Source of the DNA: Candidatus Poribacteria bacterium
GTDB lineage: Bacteria > Poribacteria > WGA-4E > WGA-3G
Length of the DNA stretch: 64,000 nucleotides
Reading direction: 5' to 3'
Assembly: GCA_028821605.1 (NCBI GenBank)
Contig: JAPPFM010000007.1
Location: 86,648-150,647 of the forward strand
A program made the translations under genes and the position numbers. The notes below the pieces were generated by a model. It saw only the letters and a program-made list of their open reading frames with translations, did no database searches and was not told where the DNA came from. Below, one piece after another: positions 1-9,177 of the stretch (its first letter is position 1; every line of letters begins with the position of its first letter).

Positions 1-2422
1 AACCTGTTTTCAGGTATTTCGGATTGGTTTGGATGTCAGGGGGATAGTGGATTTCCCATATTTTAACATCAGCAATGGCATCACCATCGGAGGGGTAAGC
101 GGGGACGAAGATGTCCGGCAGGTCACCAAGGAAGTAGAGACGGACAGCGAGGCTATTCCACCCCTTCGTCGATACATGATAGGCTTTGTTGAGATGTTGA
201 TGTTCGTCGGGTTGATGGGTTTCATAATATAAGATAACGCCACCGTGTGGTTTTTCTGCTCCTGACATTTCGTAAAAGTGACGTGTCCTATCTTTGAATG
301 CAATGTAAGGGAGGCGCGCGATGTCTCTGTTTCTCATACGGGCGGTTAAGAAATTAGGATGGGACTCCGCATCGGGATCTATTGCTTCTATGTAAGCAAA
401 TGGCGTTTTACGAAGATTTGCGAGCCGTTGGGGAGCACCTACTTTTTTCGGGAGGATAGCAAGGGGTCCAATCTCAAATTTTCTATCGGCATCTTCATTG
501 CTGCCAATCATGGAATAGCCAGAGGTATTGAAGACAAGTTCATGCTTTGTTAGCATCAGATGCGTTGCGCCGTGTGTTTTCAGGAATTCAAGTGCCTCTT
601 GCTCGGACTGTGCACAGAAGACGTGACGAAAATAGAAATGTATCCAGTGCGGAATGTAATGATCGGAGTCTGTAATGGTTTTGACACCTCCGAGGACATT
701 GAGTTGGTTCCCGTATGACCAACTTGATGCAACTACGGAGGCTTGTGGAAGTGTGGTTCGCATCCACTCTAATGCTTGTTTCATGCTGCCTTGGCCTGGT
801 ATTGGGTTGCGTCGGATTGTGGCGTTGTAGGTCATCTTGTTTGCATACCCTCCAAGTGTAGGTAAAAAGAGAATTACGATGAACACCATAATCGCAAGGC
901 ATGAGGTTATCAGTTTTGAGCTTAGCTCGGGATGCAGGATTTTTTTAGATTTGAGTTTTTCTGTAATGAGTGCTGGCACATTCCATAACAGTAATGCTGT
1001 ACCGTAAGCGAGGGGGACACCGGTAAAGAAGTCATGTCGTTTGCCCCCGCGTGAGAGTCCGACCCATAACAGAAACCATGCGAGTGTGGCGAGTGTTACA
1101 AATTCGTTTTTTGGGCGTTTCTTTTCTAAACAAGTGATACCGAGACATAAGACAGTTAGCCCAAATGAAATGAGAAAGAGCATGTTGCAGGCGTTGTCTC
1201 CAATGCCCCCATCAATCTGTTCGCGAAAGAAGGTTGTTATGATGAACAGAGAGAGGGTCAGTGCTAAAGGAACTCCTTTCCACTTCCATAATTGAAGACA
1301 GGCGATTATCATTCCGAGGCTACCTAACAGAAACACACTGCCGTAACGGTTTCTCCAGTAATTGAAGTCTGGATCCACTAACTCGCCAATGGATTTCATT
1401 AAGTGGCTCTCGCGAAATGGGTAAGCGGTTGTTTCAAAGATATCGGTTTGGAGAAAGAAATAGCTGATACCTGCGGTCATGGCAAGGAGTGTAAATCCCC
1501 ATGCAAGTTTCTGTGCATGAGTGCGGAGCGACTCGACGTATTTGAGCAGCAGATAGCGTGTGCCTCGCAGTGCTAAAATCGCGAGCGGCGGCAGTAACAT
1601 CAGTGCGGCGACGTGTGTGGAGAACCCATATCCGCTGTGATAGGCAGGACTGATAAGGTATAACCAAGGAACGAACATGAGTATATAGAGCAGGTACTCT
1701 TTTAGGTGTGCTTCCGTGTCCGTGGTACAGAACTTGTAGAGTTCTACGGCAACAATCATCAAACCGAAAAAACCGAAGCCTTCCCAGCTCATACCACCCA
1801 AGAAAACGATAAAGCCTGAGAGTGCGGTGGCAATCCATCTGCGGTATCCGGGTGCCATCTGCTCTTTGTAGAGGTAACTGGTGATAGACAGAATCCCGAG
1901 CATCCAACACCATGCATCGCGGTCGCCGAACCCGGCGGCACTTCTATCAATGCTGCCGGGGAGGGTTGCTAACAGCACGCCGACGATAGTTGCAAAGAAG
2001 ATACCGTGAATCCGCGTGAGAAAAAGGAAAAGGAAACCGAGACCCAAGGTAAAACAGAAGACAGGAGCATAGCATTGAATATGATAGCGTGTGAATTTCG
2101 GGAATGCCCACGCGAAGGCTTTATGCGTGTAAGCGATAGCATAGGGATACAGAGAGAGCAGTTGCGTGTTATCTCTACCGAGGGGGAGCCAGCGGTGCAT
2201 GTCGCGTGCGGGAAGGTTTCCGAGTTCAGCAATCATTTCTACTTGCCCTCTGAACAAAAAGGCATCGTAAGCGGTAAAATGTTCGGCCGGGATATGTTCG
2301 ACACCTTGGATGCGGACCCAGAAGGTAAGGCACAAGAGCCCCAAAAGGAGGGTAGTGGTGCCGATATGTTTGAAAATCGGGTATCTGCTGAGGTTTTTCC
2401 AGTGACGCGCCAATAATTGCAT
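1..2422 (-). CDS. STT3/AglB-like oligosaccharyltransferase (3' end beyond window)
   Basis: One frame stays open from an ATG at 2422 to the left edge (807 codons) with no stop, so only the C-terminus is missing. The protein has a short cytoplasmic start, a first membrane segment (residues ~20-35), then many hydrophobic segments to ~residue 500, then a soluble domain. STT3-family landmarks are visible: an acidic residue in the first loop (Y52-D53-A54), an L-P-L-G-R-D-N stretch near residue 80 like the STT3 first-loop motif, a second acidic motif G-F-G-D-R-D (164-169), and S-W-S-Y-G (567-571) where STT3 has its catalytic WWDYG. STT3 proteins move lipid-linked glycans onto asparagine at the outer membrane face. 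The WWDYG motif is altered, so activity is uncertain, and a GT39/PMT-like glycosyltransferase is the alternative. It starts 22 bp after the preceding co-directional gene, so an operon is likely. Confidence 0.72.
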   Translation of the reverse strand, partial: MQLLARHWKNLSRYPIFKHIGTTTLLLGLLCLTFWVRIQGVEHIPAEHFTAYDAFLFRGQVEMIAELGNLPARDMHRWLPLGRDNTQLLSLYPYAIAYTHKAFAWAFPKFTRYHIQCYAPVFCFTLGLGFLFLFLTRIHGIFFATIVGVLLATLPGSIDRSAAGFGDRDAWCWMLGILSITSYLYKEQMAPGYRRWIATALSGFIVFLGGMSWEGFGFFGLMIVAVELYKFCTTDTEAHLKEYLLYILMFVPWLYLISPAYHSGYGFSTHVAALMLLPPLAILALRGTRYLLLKYVESLRTHAQKLAWGFTLLAMTAGISYFFLQTDIFETTAYPFRESHLMKSIGELVDPDFNYWRNRYGSVFLLGSLGMIIACLQLWKWKGVPLALTLSLFIITTFFREQIDGGIGDNACNMLFLISFGLTVLCLGITCLEKKRPKNEFVTLATLAWFLLWVGLSRGGKRHDFFTGVPLAYGTALLLWNVPALITEKLKSKKILHPELSSKLITSCLAIMVFIVILFLPTLGGYANKMTYNATIRRNPIPGQGSMKQALEWMRTTLPQASVVASSWSYGNQLNVLGGVKTITDSDHYIPHWIHFYFRHVFCAQSEQEALEFLKTHGATHLMLTKHELVFNTSGYSMIGSNEDADRKFEIGPLAILPKKVGAPQRLANLRKTPFAYIEAIDPDAESHPNFLTARMRNRDIARLPYIAFKDRTRHFYEMSGAEKPHGGVILYYETHQPDEHQHLNKAYHVSTKGWNSLAVRLYFLGDLPDIFVPAYPSDGDAIADVKIWEIHYPPDIQTNPKYLKTG

Positions 2423-2444
2423 CCGAAATCCTACGGGTAATTTG

Positions 2445-3236
2445 TTAGAAAGTACCCTCTTTCTCCAACAACTCTGCAACCTCATCGCCCCAGATTTTTT
2501 TGACGATGACTTTTCCTACAGCGCGGAACTGGGCATGGAAGGGCGCGGGCATTTCTGCGACAAGTGTGTCAAGTCTTGTCTTGAATTCACTTTGCATGGC
2601 ATCAATCCGTTCACCGAGTGCATCAAAGGCTACCTTGGTTGGATAGCGAGATACCCACTCTTCAGGCGGCACGATAGCTAACTCGACAAGGTCGGGGTAT
2701 TTTGCGTCTAATTCTCTGCTTAATTCCGTCATCTTTTCATTCCATTTCACGCGCCACGCTGACCGTTCTAATTCATCTAATTTCTCAAGAGGGAGTGCTT
2801 CCGTTTCCAACTCAACAAATGCTGTCTCAACAGCATCGCGAATCTCGTCATCTCTGTGATTTTGAGTGCACGGTGCGTTATCCGTATAGAAAACGCCTTG
2901 TTTCTCCAACATATCGGCAACCTCGCTGTTCCAGTGTTGGGCGATGTGGGCTTTTGCTGAAACGAGGAAGTTGGACCGAAACTGCGCTGGTATTTCTGTG
3001 ATCAGTGGGTGGATTCTCGACTTAAATTCACTGGCTACCTTGGTTGGATAGCGAGATACCCACTCTTCAGGCGGCACGGTAGCTAACTCGACAAGGTCGG
3101 GGTATTTTGCGTCTAATTCTCTGCTTAATTCCGTCATCTTTTCAATCCATTCCACGCGCCATGCAATCCGTTCTATTTCTTTAATTGACTCGGCAATACG
3201 AGTTTCGTCATTCATGTGGTTCTTGAGATTTTTCAT
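2445..3236 (-). CDS. Hypothetical protein with two copies of a helical module
   Basis: 263 residues, no signal peptide, not a family I recognise. It is built from two copies of a ~100-residue predicted-helical module (roughly residues 20-125 and 150-263). Each copy carries W-R-V-[EK]-W-x-E-K-M-T-E-L-S-R-E-L-D-A-K-Y-P, then a P-P-E-E-W-V-S-R-Y-P-T-K-V-A segment, and ends in an E-V-A-[ED]-[ML]-L-E-K sequence. The first copy lacks 12 residues (F-D-A-L-G-E-R-I-D-A-M-Q) present in the second. A third copy forms the C-terminal half of the upstream gene (3273-4001). The start lies 36 bp downstream of that gene, and the stop is 22 bp before the STT3-like start, so the three are probably co-transcribed. 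An alternative ATG lies at 3215. Function unknown. Confidence 0.75.
   Translation of the reverse strand: MKNLKNHMNDETRIAESIKEIERIAWRVEWIEKMTELSRELDAKYPDLVELATVPPEEWVSRYPTKVASEFKSRIHPLITEIPAQFRSNFLVSAKAHIAQHWNSEVADMLEKQGVFYTDNAPCTQNHRDDEIRDAVETAFVELETEALPLEKLDELERSAWRVKWNEKMTELSRELDAKYPDLVELAIVPPEEWVSRYPTKVAFDALGERIDAMQSEFKTRLDTLVAEMPAPFHAQFRAVGKVIVKKIWGDEVAELLEKEGTF
2628..2738. repeat. Direct repeat copy 1 inside the module gene
   Basis: About 111 bp nearly identical (one mismatch seen) to 3033-3143. It encodes the core of the duplicated helical module, and the high nucleotide identity points to a recent internal duplication. Confidence 0.85.
3033..3143. repeat. Direct repeat copy 2 inside the module gene
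   Basis: Partner of 2628-2738. This copy lies beside the 12-residue in-frame deletion that distinguishes the two module copies. Confidence 0.85.
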
Positions 3237-3272
3237 TTTTCATTCCGTTCTTTCTACAGTTCTTATCCCCTC

Positions 3273-4001
3273 TTATTCTAAATTGGCTATCAAACCGCCA
3301 ACGATCTGATTTGCAACCTCATCGCCCCATTTTTGGGCAGCGACATCTCCTAATAGAGTGATGTACTCAATCTGATGATCGAAGGGCATTTCTGCGACAA
3401 GTGTTCTGAACCTCGCCTTAAATTCACTTTGCATGGCACCAATCCGTTCACCGAGTGCATCAAAGGCTTCCTTCGTGGGGTAGCGGGCTTGCCACTCTTC
3501 AAGCGGGATGGAACCCAGTTCGACAAGATCGGGATATTTGGCGTTTAATTCTGCGGTTAAAGCCGCCATTTCTTTCTCCCATTTTTCGTGCCATGACTGA
3601 TGCGCCAAAGCGTCTAACTCCTCGGGGGTGAGTGCCTCCGTTTCTGGGTAGGTGTGATTCGGGCTGATAAGCGCGCCCAAAGTCGTTGTTTCTTGAAGTT
3701 CTGACGTTGCGACTTCGTCATGAGTGTGCCCTGCATGCGTGTGTCCATCATGTGTGTGTGCGTTGCTCGCGCGTTTTCCATCGTTAGATAGGCTTTGAGT
3801 GTCCGCTTTTGCACGTTCGGAAGTTGACCTGTTGGCGTTCACCTCGCCTATCGGTACAGCTTTATAAATCATAATGGGTTCAAGGACTGATCTGTTATGG
3901 TGCCAGAGAAAAAGCGTACCGGTCGTCAACAGTAAGAACGTGACAACAATGCCACTCCAGAGAAACAGTTTCTGATCACGGTTTGAAGTTTTCGGAGTCA
4001 T
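3273..4001 (-). CDS. Membrane-anchored His-rich protein with one helical module
   Basis: 242 residues. One hydrophobic segment (about residues 14-34) after a short basic N-terminus suggests an N-in, C-out anchor. An extracytoplasmic linker near residues 82-95 contains H-T-H-D-G-H-T-H-A-G-H-T-H-D, a likely Zn/Ni/Cu-binding tract. The C-terminal ~110 residues are a single copy of the module found twice in the next gene (W-H-E-K-W-E-K-E-M ... N-A-K-Y-P-D-L-V-E-L-G-S ... E-E-W-Q-A-R-Y-P-T-K). An aaggga Shine-Dalgarno lies just upstream of the ATG at 4001. It is the first gene of the apparent operon with 2445-3236 and the STT3-like gene. Metal sensing or chaperoning is only an inference from the His tract. 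Confidence 0.75.
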   Translation of the reverse strand: MTPKTSNRDQKLFLWSGIVVTFLLLTTGTLFLWHHNRSVLEPIMIYKAVPIGEVNANRSTSERAKADTQSLSNDGKRASNAHTHDGHTHAGHTHDEVATSELQETTTLGALISPNHTYPETEALTPEELDALAHQSWHEKWEKEMAALTAELNAKYPDLVELGSIPLEEWQARYPTKEAFDALGERIGAMQSEFKARFRTLVAEMPFDHQIEYITLLGDVAAQKWGDEVANQIVGGLIANLE

Positions 4002-4155
4002 AAAGGGTCCCTTACATTTTCAAAAGATCGTTTGTTGTTCGGATACGTTCCACCTCTATAGATCAGGACAGATACTCTTCAGCAGAACGTATCAGAACTT
4101 GAGTTGTTGTAACGATTACCACCAACTATTGTCATAGTAGTTACTAGAACTATCG

Positions 4156-4515
4156 TTAGCTGTCACACGTGTGACTCTCACACGTGTAATATAGTACTTT
4201 GCATTTCGTGCATAGCTTGACATGATGACTGCTTGACGATACTTGCGTAGTACAGTTGGATGCGCCACATTGTGTAAATTCCTCTGTTGGATGATTCGCG
4301 GGATGTTCCGACCCGCTCTTGTGATCTGTTATCTTCTTTTTCAAATAACCGTAGACACCTTTTATTCCTTCAATTGTAACATGTTGTGCCACGCTCTCTA
4401 TAATTTTCCCGATATTATCCGCCTCCGCTTCTTTTGGCTGCATGAGCATCGGGGTGAAGAGGGTGAAAGTAAAAACAACAAGTGTTAGAAAAGCAGTGTT
4501 TCTCAATATCTTCAT
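4156..4515 (-). CDS. Small secreted Cys-rich protein
   Basis: 119 residues from an ATG at 4515 with ggagaaac 5-12 bases upstream. The frame extends to 4566 but that start has no ribosome-binding site. The N-terminus is a clear signal peptide, with a probable cleavage site after A-E-A near residue 32. The C-terminal third has paired cysteines (C-G-A-S-N-C, C-T-K-C, C-E-S-H-T-C) plus histidines, which would suit a small zinc-ribbon-like or disulfide-bonded domain. No family recognised. The gene lies alone between the His-rich gene and the sigma-54 activator. A strong palindrome lies about 270 bp upstream of its start. Confidence 0.65.
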   Translation of the reverse strand: MKILRNTAFLTLVVFTFTLFTPMLMQPKEAEADNIGKIIESVAQHVTIEGIKGVYGYLKKKITDHKSGSEHPANHPTEEFTQCGASNCTTQVSSSSHHVKLCTKCKVLYYTCESHTCDS

Positions 4516-4784
4516 TAGAGGTTTCTCCATTATTTTGCGGATCGCTTTGAGAAGGCTATTGGGCAAGTGTGTTTTGCGTTCTTTGGCAATCCTTTCGTTA
4601 TAGCGTGCCAGCTTCCAATTATACCGATATCACAATACAATAGAAAACCGCATTATCAAATCGTTGGTAACACCGTCGGTGCCCCTACGTGCTACAGTTG
4701 AGTTCACGTTTATAGTAGCAAGTATCATGCCAATGTGAAAAACCTGACTGTTACGGGATCTCACGGTTTTTTCCACTGTAAGGT

Positions 4785-4839
4785 TTCTTTACAATTGTAA
4801 AGAATATTTACACTAAGCTGTAAAGTTTCTTTACAATTG
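4785..4839. promoter_or_regulatory. 20-bp perfect palindrome plus repeated half-site
   Basis: TTCTTTACAATTGTAAAGAA at 4785-4804 is a perfect 20-bp inverted repeat. A second copy of tttctttacaattg lies at 4826-4839, with gtaaat/ctgtaaag half-sites between them. Two dimer sites with helical spacing look like operators. The site lies upstream of the small Cys-rich gene (minus strand) and beyond the 3' end of the sigma-54 activator gene. Regulator unknown. Confidence 0.5.
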
Positions 4840-4950
4840 ATACACTAAACGCGTGGTTCTGACTCGAATGCCGAGCATCGTAATACCAAGTCTCCTTAGA
4901 AAGACGCGCGGACGCAAGGCATCAGCAAACCTTTCTACTGTAGGCACACT

Positions 4951-4977
4951 GTAGGGGCGAGGCCACCTCGCCCCTAC
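4951..4977. repeat. Interspersed palindrome abutting a stop codon
   Basis: A 12-bp perfect stem (gtaggggcgagg / cctcgcccctac) with a 3-base loop. It overlaps the first base of the stop codon of the adjacent gene. A degenerate copy lies inside a coding region at 31415-31441 and a related gtaggggcaccc hairpin at 47951. No T-tract follows it, so it resembles a dispersed repeat more than a terminator. Confidence 0.7.
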
Positions 4978-6251
4978 TATATTTGTGTAAGTTCTATGCC
5001 TTCAGCTCTATAGATGTTTAACTTGGCATCCAAGGTGGGCCGGCTAATCCGTAAAACCTCTGCCGTTTTTGATTTATTTCCATTCTCTCGCGCCAAAGTT
5101 TCCAAGATGGCTGATTTCACTATCTCTTGCAGGGGTGTACCGATCGGGAAGGTCAGCACGAAACATTCTGGGGCATTAGGGTTTGTTGAGACTGTTGCAT
5201 CGGTGGACGGCAATGCATGGACTTGAGGAGTCCACAAATCAGGGGGTAAGTGGTGCGGTAAGATATCTCCCTCTTCGGCTAAAAGTACCGCGTAACCTAT
5301 GACACCTTCTAACTCGCGGATATTCCCAGACCAGCTGTAGGCATCAAGTAACGAAAGGACTTCTGGATGTATGTCCACTACCTTCTGATTGGAAAGGTTG
5401 TTTTCCTTTATCAAAAAGTGTTTTGCCAACGCAGGGATGTCTTCCCGCCGCTCCCGTAACGCTGGCAGCTGAATATGAAGGGGTTTCAATCGCTCATAGA
5501 GATCTCGGCGAAACTTGCCTGCTGCAACTGCTTCCGCAAGGTCGGTGTTAGTCGCCGCCAGAACGCGCACTGACACTGGAATCTGTTTTGTCCCTCCTAC
5601 GCGGCGAATCTCGTTTTCTTGAAGTACCCGCAGCAATTTCGGTTGTAGGTGCATCGGAAGTTCCCCGATTTCGTCAAGAAACAGGGTGCCCCCCGATGCG
5701 GTTTCAAATAGCCCCTTATGTAGCTGATCGGCACCGGTAAACGCGCCCTTCTCATGTCCAAAGAGTTCATTCTCTATCAAGTTCTCTGCAAACTCCGCAC
5801 AGTTCACGATAATCAGGCGGGACGTTGCATAAGGGCTCTCTGTGTGCAAAGCACGCGCGACCAACTCTTTACCTGTTCCTGTCTCCCCAGAAATAAGCAC
5901 CGGCTTAGAAGATTTTGCGAACCGGTCAATACTTTTCAGCACTTCAAGATGCACTGTACTCTCACCGAGGAGGTCGTCGTAATTCCCCTGCAACTGCTCT
6001 CTTGATAATAGTGCTTTCGGGGGCTTCACCATTTCCGCCTTCGGTGGTATTTCGGTGCCGTTGGCAAGTGGAAACTCGCTGGACGAAAAGGCTTTTTGGA
6101 GAAACGGTTGACTTTCTTCGGAGCAGGTAAAGGGACCGGGACCGTAATGTCTAAAGTAGTTATCCAGAAGGTCCCAATCGATACTATCGGCGAGCATAAG
6201 CGAGGCAGACACATCTCCTAAAGTACTTTTACGAGTCCTTTGGTTTTTCAT
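4977..6251 (-). CDS. Sigma-54-dependent transcriptional activator (NtrC-like AAA+)
   Basis: Domains in order: an unrecognised N-terminal ~90 residues with no receiver or GAF signature, a sigma-54 AAA+ domain with Walker A G-E-T-G-T-G-K-E, the sigma-54 contact loop G-A-F-T-G-A, Walker B-type L-F-L-D-E-I-G-E and the R-x-D-L-Y-x-R-L arginine-finger region, then a Fis-type helix-turn-helix at the C-terminus ([16 protein letters not shown]). The ATG at 6251 is preferred because gggaaag precedes it. The frame also has an ATG at 6338, 8 bp after the upstream gene, without a good ribosome-binding site. The activator probably drives RpoN-dependent promoters, target unknown. The unusual N-terminus is likely the sensory part. 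Confidence 0.9.
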   Translation of the reverse strand: MKNQRTRKSTLGDVSASLMLADSIDWDLLDNYFRHYGPGPFTCSEESQPFLQKAFSSSEFPLANGTEIPPKAEMVKPPKALLSREQLQGNYDDLLGESTVHLEVLKSIDRFAKSSKPVLISGETGTGKELVARALHTESPYATSRLIIVNCAEFAENLIENELFGHEKGAFTGADQLHKGLFETASGGTLFLDEIGELPMHLQPKLLRVLQENEIRRVGGTKQIPVSVRVLAATNTDLAEAVAAGKFRRDLYERLKPLHIQLPALRERREDIPALAKHFLIKENNLSNQKVVDIHPEVLSLLDAYSWSGNIRELEGVIGYAVLLAEEGDILPHHLPPDLWTPQVHALPSTDATVSTNPNAPECFVLTFPIGTPLQEIVKSAILETLARENGNKSKTAEVLRISRPTLDAKLNIYRAEGIELTQI

Positions 6252-6346
6252 AGTCTTTCCCTTTTGGGACACTGAGGAGATTGTTTCTGTCGCGTTCGCT
6301 ACGAGTGATACCACCCATTGAGGGTTCGGCATTGTCATGTACCGAA

Positions 6347-7249
6347 CTAATTAATTTCCGCCCCAGACATCTGCTCTAACGCCAACATCAGTGCTTGCGT
6401 GCCCAGCCTACCGTGTCCTTGTGCTTGCACCGCCGTGTAAAGTTGATGTACTAATGCGAGTCCCGGCAGACTTAAATTCATCTTACGCGCTTCGTCTAAA
6501 GCGATGCTCATGTCTTTGATGAAATGCTCTACAAAGAAACCGGGATCGAAGTTTCGCTGGAGGAGCCGTGGTGCTAAATTGTCTAAAGACCAGCACGCGG
6601 CAGCACCACCACTAATTGATGACAGCATCGTTTCCAAATCCAATCCGGCTTTATAACCGTAGAGCAATCCTTCACAGACCCCGATCATTGTCCCGGAAAT
6701 CGTGATTTGGTTACACATTTTGGTGTGTTGCCCTGCGCCTGCGCCACCTTGATGGACGATGTTTTTGCCCATTGCTTCAAAGAGCGGCATAACGGCTTGA
6801 ACGGCAGCCTCATCGCCTCCCACCATAATAGAGAGCCTCGCTTCTCTTGCACCGACATCGCCACCTGAAACGGGCGCGTCTATGGATGAGACATCTTGTG
6901 CTTGTGCTGCGGCGTGAATCTCTTGGGCGAGGGAAGGCTCCGTCGTCGTCATGTCGACGATGATGCTTCCTGCTTTGGCTCCCTTTAAGATACCGTTGTC
7001 GCCGAGATAAACCTCACGTACATCGGGTGGGAATCCGACGATCGTGAAAACAATATCGGATGCTGCCGCAACTTCGCTCGGCGAATCTGCCCATGCTGCA
7101 CCCGCCTCTAACAACGGATCAGCCTTGGCTTTCGTACGGTTGTAGACCGTCATCCCGTATCCCAGGTCCATCAGGTGCTGGCACATCCAGCGTCCCATTA
7201 CACCGGTTCCGATCCAACCCAATTTCGTGGTTGTAGGTTCGATTTTCAT
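6347..7249 (-). CDS. Beta-hydroxyacid dehydrogenase (GarR/MmsB-like)
   Basis: 300 residues, normal length for the 3-hydroxyisobutyrate / 2-hydroxy-3-oxopropionate (tartronate semialdehyde) reductase family. N-terminal Rossmann fold with G-W-I-G-T-G-V-M-G, substrate-binding [11 protein letters not shown], and the catalytic lysine in [11 protein letters not shown]. These are NAD(P)-dependent cytosolic enzymes acting on small beta-hydroxy acids, and the exact substrate cannot be read from sequence. The start codon overlaps the stop of the upstream flippase-like gene in an ATGA arrangement, which implies translational coupling. Confidence 0.9.
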   Translation of the reverse strand: MKIEPTTTKLGWIGTGVMGRWMCQHLMDLGYGMTVYNRTKAKADPLLEAGAAWADSPSEVAAASDIVFTIVGFPPDVREVYLGDNGILKGAKAGSIIVDMTTTEPSLAQEIHAAAQAQDVSSIDAPVSGGDVGAREARLSIMVGGDEAAVQAVMPLFEAMGKNIVHQGGAGAGQHTKMCNQITISGTMIGVCEGLLYGYKAGLDLETMLSSISGGAAACWSLDNLAPRLLQRNFDPGFFVEHFIKDMSIALDEARKMNLSLPGLALVHQLYTAVQAQGHGRLGTQALMLALEQMSGAEIN

Positions 7250-8286
7250 AATATTCCTTTCTTATTTCTTCTAAAATCCTTTGCTAATTGTAAACTAATA
7301 ACAACACCACCCACAACGACTGCACAGTAGATGGTAAAGAATCGCGTTAGCAATACGAAGAGCGGTATCAAGTCTTTGAGAATCAAATTTTCCATCAATC
7401 CAGCAGTCACAACCTCTGCCACCCCACTTGCGCCGGGGCTTGGTGCGAACAGCACAACAAAATTGAGTAGCAACCCGATGACACTGAGTTCCCACAGCGT
7501 TGCCTCGCCATTAAGTGCTTGGACAACGATGTAACTGCCAACGATCCGTGCACCTAAAAAACCGCAGGTTAGGAATACACTGAGCACGCAAGTCCCTTTA
7601 TGGTGGCGAAGAAACATCGTCGCAAAGGCTTTATGTTCAGTCGTGAGTTCCTCCAATTTTGATGTCGTGCGTTCTAAGGCAGGGGCGAGGCGGGTGAACC
7701 GTCGCTTCGCCGCATTACAGAGCCAATTGAAAAAACGGAAAACAATTTCTGGCTTGAAAAGCAGGAGCAGAAACGAAGCGAATGCCAAGCTGAACGCCAA
7801 AAAACTAAATAGGCTCACCCATGTAGCCGTCTTCGGTAAAAAAGGCGGATCTAACCAAGTAATACCGCCTGCGAAGACAATCAGTGTGACTAAAGTAGAA
7901 AGAAAACAGATGATGCCTGATGTTAGCGCGCCTGATAACGGCACGCCTGCTCGGGTGTAGATATACAGATGACCAACTCCACCTGTTTGAAAGGGTGTAA
8001 TACACGACACGCAGAGCGTCGCTAAGTTGGCGCGGAGGCTATCCCTGAATCGAATCTCTGGACGTACTTTCCGAATGAAAATATGGAAGCGAAGCGCACC
8101 AAATATCCAATCCGCGAACATACATAGGCACGCGCCCAACAACATCTCGACCTGCATCTCGCGAAAAACTTGCTTTATATCTTGCGTACCACTCCACAGA
8201 AAACTGATGAATAACCCGGCAAATGTAAACAGCACAAAAAAAAGCGCGCCACGAGCCACGTTTCCGCGGCTCAAGAATTCCTGCAT
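7246..8286 (-). CDS. Flippase-like integral membrane protein (LPG synthase TM / UPF0104 family)
   Basis: 346 residues with about eight hydrophobic segments. The pattern fits the lysylphosphatidylglycerol-synthase membrane-domain family (AglD/YbhN-like): R-F-H-I-F-I-R near the N-terminus, [10 protein letters not shown] in the central helix, and [11 protein letters not shown] near the C-terminus. Family members translocate or modify lipids or lipid-linked sugars. There is no catalytic LPG-synthase domain here, so a flippase-type role is inferred. It overlaps the next gene by 4 bp. A ggag-type ribosome-binding site lies about 13 bases upstream of ATG 8286. Confidence 0.85.
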   Translation of the reverse strand: MQEFLSRGNVARGALFFVLFTFAGLFISFLWSGTQDIKQVFREMQVEMLLGACLCMFADWIFGALRFHIFIRKVRPEIRFRDSLRANLATLCVSCITPFQTGGVGHLYIYTRAGVPLSGALTSGIICFLSTLVTLIVFAGGITWLDPPFLPKTATWVSLFSFLAFSLAFASFLLLLFKPEIVFRFFNWLCNAAKRRFTRLAPALERTTSKLEELTTEHKAFATMFLRHHKGTCVLSVFLTCGFLGARIVGSYIVVQALNGEATLWELSVIGLLLNFVVLFAPSPGASGVAEVVTAGLMENLILKDLIPLFVLLTRFFTIYCAVVVGGVVISLQLAKDFRRNKKGIL

Positions 8287-8322
8287 TAGTCGCGATATCT
8301 CCTTCGTTGAGGTTTAAAGCCC

Positions 8323-9168
8323 CTATTCAGCGACAAGCGTCAGCGTCAGACTAATATCCATGGGCATTGCTGAGTGTGTCAATGCCCCGACAGAGATGAG
8401 ATCTACACCGGTTGCTGCCACGGTTTTTACTTTGTCAAGTGTAATCCCACCGGACGCTTCTGTCACTGCGAGATCTCCCACTTCATGCACAACACTTTTC
8501 ATAATGCTGGGAGACATATTATCAAGAAGTAAGATGTCCGCGCCTGCTTTTAGTGCTTCGTCAACCTGATCGAGGGTTTCAACTTCAACCTCGATCTTTG
8601 CTGTGTGTGGGGCAGTCTGTCGTGCGCGCTGCACGGCGTTGCCAATGCCGCCAGCGGCGACGATGTGATTATCCTTGATAAGTACACCGTCGTAAAGCCC
8701 AAAACGGTGGTTTTGCCCACCACCGACACGCACAGCGTATTTCTGAACGGCTCGCCATCCTGCTGCTGTCTTCCGAGTGTCCACGATTTTGATGTCGTAG
8801 TCAGCGACTGCCGCCACAAATTGCGCGGTGAGCGTTGCGATCCCAGAGAGTCGTTGCAGGAAATTGAGTGCTGTCCGTTCTCCGATTAGAATAGTTTTGG
8901 CACTCCCCTGTACCTCCGCAATTGGTGTTCCTGTGATGACTGCATCGCCATCCATGACAAGTGCCCGAAACGTCAATGTCTCGTCTAACTTCGCGAAGAC
9001 TCGCTCGGCTACCGGCAACCCTGCTACAACACCCTCACTCTTGGCAGTCAAAGTGCCTATCCCTTTTTGTACAGGAGGTACTGTGGCTTCTGTTGTTATA
9101 TCACCGATGCCGATGTCCTCCGCAAAGGCGAGTTCTATTAAGGGGTCTAATGAACGCAGATCGAGCAT
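8323..9168 (-). CDS. nadC: Nicotinate-nucleotide pyrophosphorylase (carboxylating)
   Basis: 281 residues, typical for quinolinate phosphoribosyltransferase, which makes nicotinate mononucleotide from quinolinate and PRPP in NAD synthesis. Diagnostic segments: E-D-I-G-x-G-D-I-T-T, the core T-R-K-T-A-A-G-W-R, the K-Y-A-V-R-V-G-G-G-Q-N-H-R block, G-L-Y-D-G-V-L-I-K-D-N-H, and E-V-E-V-E-T-L near residue 200. The usual P-G-x-R after T-R-K-T is A-G-W-R here. No clear ribosome-binding site precedes ATG 9168, where dispersed repeats abut the gene. nadA and nadB are not in the window. Confidence 0.95.
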   Translation of the reverse strand: MLDLRSLDPLIELAFAEDIGIGDITTEATVPPVQKGIGTLTAKSEGVVAGLPVAERVFAKLDETLTFRALVMDGDAVITGTPIAEVQGSAKTILIGERTALNFLQRLSGIATLTAQFVAAVADYDIKIVDTRKTAAGWRAVQKYAVRVGGGQNHRFGLYDGVLIKDNHIVAAGGIGNAVQRARQTAPHTAKIEVEVETLDQVDEALKAGADILLLDNMSPSIMKSVVHEVGDLAVTEASGGITLDKVKTVAATGVDLISVGALTHSAMPMDISLTLTLVAE

Positions 9169-9177
9169 ATTTGATGG

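Noticed and set aside
1434..1913. 159-codon minus-strand frame
   Set aside because: It is out of frame within the STT3-like gene, and its R/H/C-rich sequence is typical of a shadow frame.
2006..2416. 136-codon plus-strand frame with charged sequence
   Set aside because: It lies opposite the start of the STT3-like gene, which stays open across the whole 2.4 kb and carries family motifs.
4951..4977. GC-rich hairpin as a Rho-independent terminator for the sigma-54 activator gene
   Set aside because: No T-tract on the relevant strand, and related copies occur inside coding sequence, so a dispersed repeat is the better call.
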